Shown: in pieces, positions 63,848 through 64,000 of the stretch
Layout of the letters: each line of letters begins with the position of its first letter
Numbering within the stretch: position 1 is the first letter of the stretch
The notes under the pieces: model-generated
Database searches by the model: none
What the model saw: only the letters and a program-made list of their open reading frames with translations
Told to the model about the DNA's origin: nothing
Origin: Nitrobacter vulgaris
Lineage (GTDB): Bacteria; Pseudomonadota; Alphaproteobacteria; Rhizobiales; Xanthobacteraceae
Direction of reading: 5' to 3'
Length of the DNA stretch: 64,000 nucleotides
NCBI RefSeq assembly: GCF_002028545.1
Contig: NZ_MWPQ01000044.1
Span: forward strand, 1 to 64,000
Made by a program: the position numbers and the translations under genes

Positions 63848-64000
63848 TAGCGAGATGGCGCATAAACGACCGCACTGACTGTAAAATATCGTTCGCTCGT
63901 TCTACAGAGTACGATTTGTCAGGGTGCATCGTCGGGTTGCGGTAAGCCCGCCTCATGTCATCAATGTTTTTCGATGCTTCTGCAAAAAACTGCTCATCGG
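63831..64000 (-). CDS. Partial gene, cut by the window end
   Basis: The C-terminal end of a minus-strand gene: DEQFFAEASKNIDDMRRAYR, then NPTMHPDKSYSVERANDILQ and SVRSFMRHLATKLHD, with the stop at 63831-63833. The RNPxMHPxxxY signature resembles HEPN-type domains of nucleases and toxins; this is tentative. It may be a second passenger gene of the IS or the disrupted host gene. The start lies to the right of the window. Confidence 0.6.
   Translation of the reverse strand, partial: DEQFFAEASKNIDDMRRAYRNPTMHPDKSYSVERANDILQSVRSFMRHLATKLHD

Overview
The window is high-GC alphaproteobacterial DNA, most likely from the Bradyrhizobium/Rhodopseudomonas/Nitrobacter/Afipia group (Nitrobacteraceae). Supporting signs are a CIRCE-controlled groESL with a second groEL remnant, a coxSM-DEF-like molybdenum hydroxylase cluster, the DUF6456 plus DnaA-like helix-turn-helix pair, a Usg-family gene and a B12-riboswitch-controlled btuB. 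The assignment rests on gene content only.

Region 1 (about 1-20,450) is a mobile, mosaic island. It starts with a 5'-truncated dnaE2 fragment and an SRAP (HMCES/YedK) gene. A first mobilization module follows: a MobA/VirD2-type relaxase, MobC and a TraG/VirD4-type coupling ATPase that lacks its usual membrane anchor but is overlapped by a separate small membrane protein. Next come a zincin-like HEXXH protein and several tiny genes, then a second, unrelated relaxase/MobC pair with a repeat-rich candidate oriT. Cargo comprises an AbiC-type abortive infection gene, an ArdC-type antirestriction protein, a HipBA toxin-antitoxin pair with an operator array, and an unrecognised gene with a YNxxKHDR motif. 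No type IV secretion genes are visible, so the island looks mobilizable rather than self-transmissible, unless more lies to the left. The island abuts a tRNA-Leu(UAA) gene that contains a 219-nt group I intron in the anticodon loop, the position classically occupied in cyanobacteria and plastids. Beside it are a tyrosine integrase and a near-perfect direct repeat of the tRNA 5' half that lacks the intron.

Region 2 (about 20,450-37,500) is mostly ordinary chromosome. It holds a DsbA-fold isomerase, a decayed gene, gpt, a CinA/MoaB-type protein, usg, groESL, membrane and stress-type proteins, a GT2/GtrA plus GT39 glycosyltransferase pair, a DUF72 protein and a BcsS-like protein. It ends with a tight tetR-hlyD-ABC ATPase-ABC permease operon behind a perfect palindromic operator.

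Region 3 (37,762-44,700) is a minus-strand molybdenum hydroxylase operon: coxG, coxS, coxM, coxD, coxE, coxF-like, xdhC-like and a MoeA-like/MobA-like fusion. The catalytic large subunit (coxL) is missing from its expected place.

Region 4 (44,876-62,513) contains an alpha/beta hydrolase, a complete livHMGF plus binding-protein branched-chain amino acid transporter, ccdA, a P1-family peptidase, rpe, a cobalamin riboswitch with btuB, a peptidoglycan-binding protein, a PAS histidine kinase, a DUF5330 gene, sufE, DUF6456 and a DnaA-like regulator with a palindrome in its upstream region.

Region 5 (about 62,650-64,000) is an IS1595-family insertion sequence whose transposase is followed by apparent passenger genes, the last cut by the window end.
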